Below are positions 58,241-60,000 of a stretch of 60,000 nucleotides of DNA, one piece after another. Numbering within the stretch: position 1 is the first letter of the stretch; each line of letters starts with the position of its first letter. Under the pieces are notes generated by a model. It searched no databases. It was not told the origin of the DNA and saw only the letters and a program-made list of their open reading frames with translations. The DNA is from Liolophura sinensis (taxonomy: Eukaryota > Mollusca > Polyplacophora > Chitonida > Chitonidae), in contig NC_088301.1 of the NCBI RefSeq assembly GCF_032854445.1, positions 22,067,808-22,127,807 on the forward strand, read 5' to 3'. The position numbers and the translations under genes are program-made.

Positions 58241-60000
58241 TGATGCTCTGTGAGTATTTTTATTACGGTAAATGACCAAATTCATGATTTCAGTTCTTTG
58301 CGCATTGAGCTGAAATTTTGCATTTATGTGTGTCATACAGGCAAGCCACCAATTCTAAGTTTACCCTAGCATTTCTTCTCCACCTAGTATGAAATAAATT
58401 TTTTCTACATCCACCACATAGCCACTTTCCAGTGCCATTTTTGCTTTGAATTCCTGTCAGTATCAATACCTAAGGAGCCTGTCAGCCTTTGTAAAGTTGA
58501 ACCTGATTGAGCAATGAATCATACATATTTATGAAGGAAAGTTCAGGGATTTAAAGAGTTAATATGGCTCAGTAAATCAAGGTAGATAATGTTGGACATC
58601 ACCAACTGGATTATTATAAATGAAAATGTGAAAATCTTGAGAAGCCTGGAATTTGAAAGCAACCTTTCCAGGCCTTGAAAATCGGGGGATTTTATGGAGT
58701 GCACACCTCAACCTATAGACCTCAGGTTAAATCAGGCTGTAGAATTTACTGCTTGCCATTTAGGTTCTTGCTTGACACTCAACATAATGAGATTTATCAA
58801 GTAAGAGTGGGCAGGATGTCAGTGTACTGTGACTGGGAAGGGCATCATGCATTCTGTTTGCACCATTGCATTTCAGGGAAGCATGCATAAGACACTATCT
58901 TGAAACTGACCTACAGAATGTTAAACCCTAAAACCCGTCGTAGACAAGAGCCAAATCCTCAGCTATCGACCACAAGTAACTAAAACCTTGTAAGGTGTGC
59001 TCAGTTTTTTGGGATGTTTTTGAGTTGTGAGACCATGAGTCAGGTATCTATCCCATTTGATATTTTCAGGTTGGCAAGAGAAAAACCACATTGTGTGCAG
59101 GGAACTTAAGCTGCCAGCTTGGCCAAATGCATAAACAGACAAATAGAGATGTGCTAATAAATCGTGTGACTTTTCCTTGCGATTTTTAAAAGTGGTGTCC
59201 AAAATGAGGATTGATCTATTAGCGGATTCAGCCATTTTCGTTGATAACAAGCGCGTAAAGACCACGTTTTAACAATAAAATTAGGAGAAAGCTCTACTCT
59301 ACTGTATCATTCAAGTCTGCCATTTTGCCTTTGATAACCCATGAGAGGGGTCATGTGACTGGTCACATGACCTGCTTCACGACGATCTGCAAGCCAAATG
59401 CTCATTGTCAGCGCTTAACTTTTTGACTCAGGCAACACCCATGTCTGGTCAGTAGCTGAGCATATGGCTTTCATCTGCAGCGAGCTTTAGCAGGCAGTTA
59501 AACAAATTCTGAATTAAGCGATTCCATTATGCTGTCAGACATTTATGGCCTGGACTCATTTTAGCCAGACACATTTCTCACTGTGACACATTTCACACGC
59601 TATTTAGTACATATGGTTGACCTTTCTGTGACGTAATTACCTTCACTGGGAATGAAATACAAAGTTACAAATCATCCGCTATATAAGGGTCTCATATGAC
59701 GTCACAGTTGCTGAGGATGGAGTGAAATTAATGATGCCGCAATACATCGTTCTGCTACATCACATGTGTGATATCCATCCATTCATTTTTGTCCTGTTTT
59801 ATGATAGACTCACCTGTTATATTTACGTCAGTCGATGAGCGTTTTGCACCTGAACCAAAGGGAGTAAAACATGAGATTTATAGTCTTTGATCGTCTTCCG
59901 TATATGTAATACCAAGACGGTCAAGGGTTATATTAAAACTTGTTTTTATCTCTTGCGATATTTGGATGTTATTTTTTGTGGTATTACATGTGTATCAATT
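58241..60000. other. SMC6 last intron or 3' region
   Basis: No coding similarity was found on either strand. A near-perfect palindrome, ggtcatgtgac-tg-gtcacatgacc, lies at about 59349-59372. Confidence 0.5.

Noticed and set aside
1-60000. CRISPR array or bacterial operon
   Set aside because: The tandem arrays have no unique spacers between identical repeats. Spliced eukaryotic genes and SINEs show that this is animal DNA.

Overview
The window is animal nuclear DNA, AT-rich, intron-rich and full of repeats. It carries two conserved genes in divergent (head-to-head) orientation, reconstructed here exon by exon from protein similarity, reading frame and GT-AG splice sites. The organism is most likely a marine lophotrochozoan, probably a mollusc. 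The argument is inference: two families of tRNA-derived SINEs, one ending in an (AAATA)n-like tail after a conserved 'cggcgtaaaacaccaatcaa' 3' end and one with a GAGTGAGTGAGTG / 'gggtttaac' end, resemble repeats I associate with molluscan genomes. No species can be named.

Minus strand, 712-15240: a complete PPIE gene (cyclophilin E / cyclophilin-33), 12 coding exons, 300 codons plus stop, with an N-terminal RRM and a C-terminal cyclophilin domain whose active-site residues are all present. Region 15241-18308 separates the two start codons. It holds a perfect CRE palindrome (TGACGTCA) 49 bp upstream of the PPIE start, an inverted-repeat element and an eight-copy 107-bp minisatellite.

Plus strand, 18309 to beyond 57223: SMC6, the ATPase subunit of the SMC5/6 genome-stability complex. 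Twenty-five exon positions (26 exons) were found, giving about 1062 residues in order: Walker A, N-terminal coiled coil, hinge, C-terminal coiled coil, LSGGERS signature and Walker B. The last 30-40 residues were not found and probably lie to the right of the window. The most striking feature is a pair of exons (52173-52331 and 54601-54759) that are both exactly 159 nt, both phase 0, both flanked by good splice sites, and both encode the same 53-residue segment joining the C-terminal coiled coil ('neck') to the ATPase head. They look like mutually exclusive alternative exons. Exon 17 carries an apparent one-base frameshift near 41118-41127.

A second theme runs through both genes. More than 20 minisatellite arrays (25 to about 180 bp units) occupy the introns, and several start on a splice junction and copy it. 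This is seen at the 5' splice sites of SMC6 exons 7, 9, 16, 22 and 24, and at the 3' splice sites of SMC6 exons 11 and 15 and PPIE exon 5. Two arrays (54-bp and 60-bp units) create long open frames that I do not regard as genes. The rest is SINE copies, a few candidate inverted-repeat transposons and featureless AT-rich intron.
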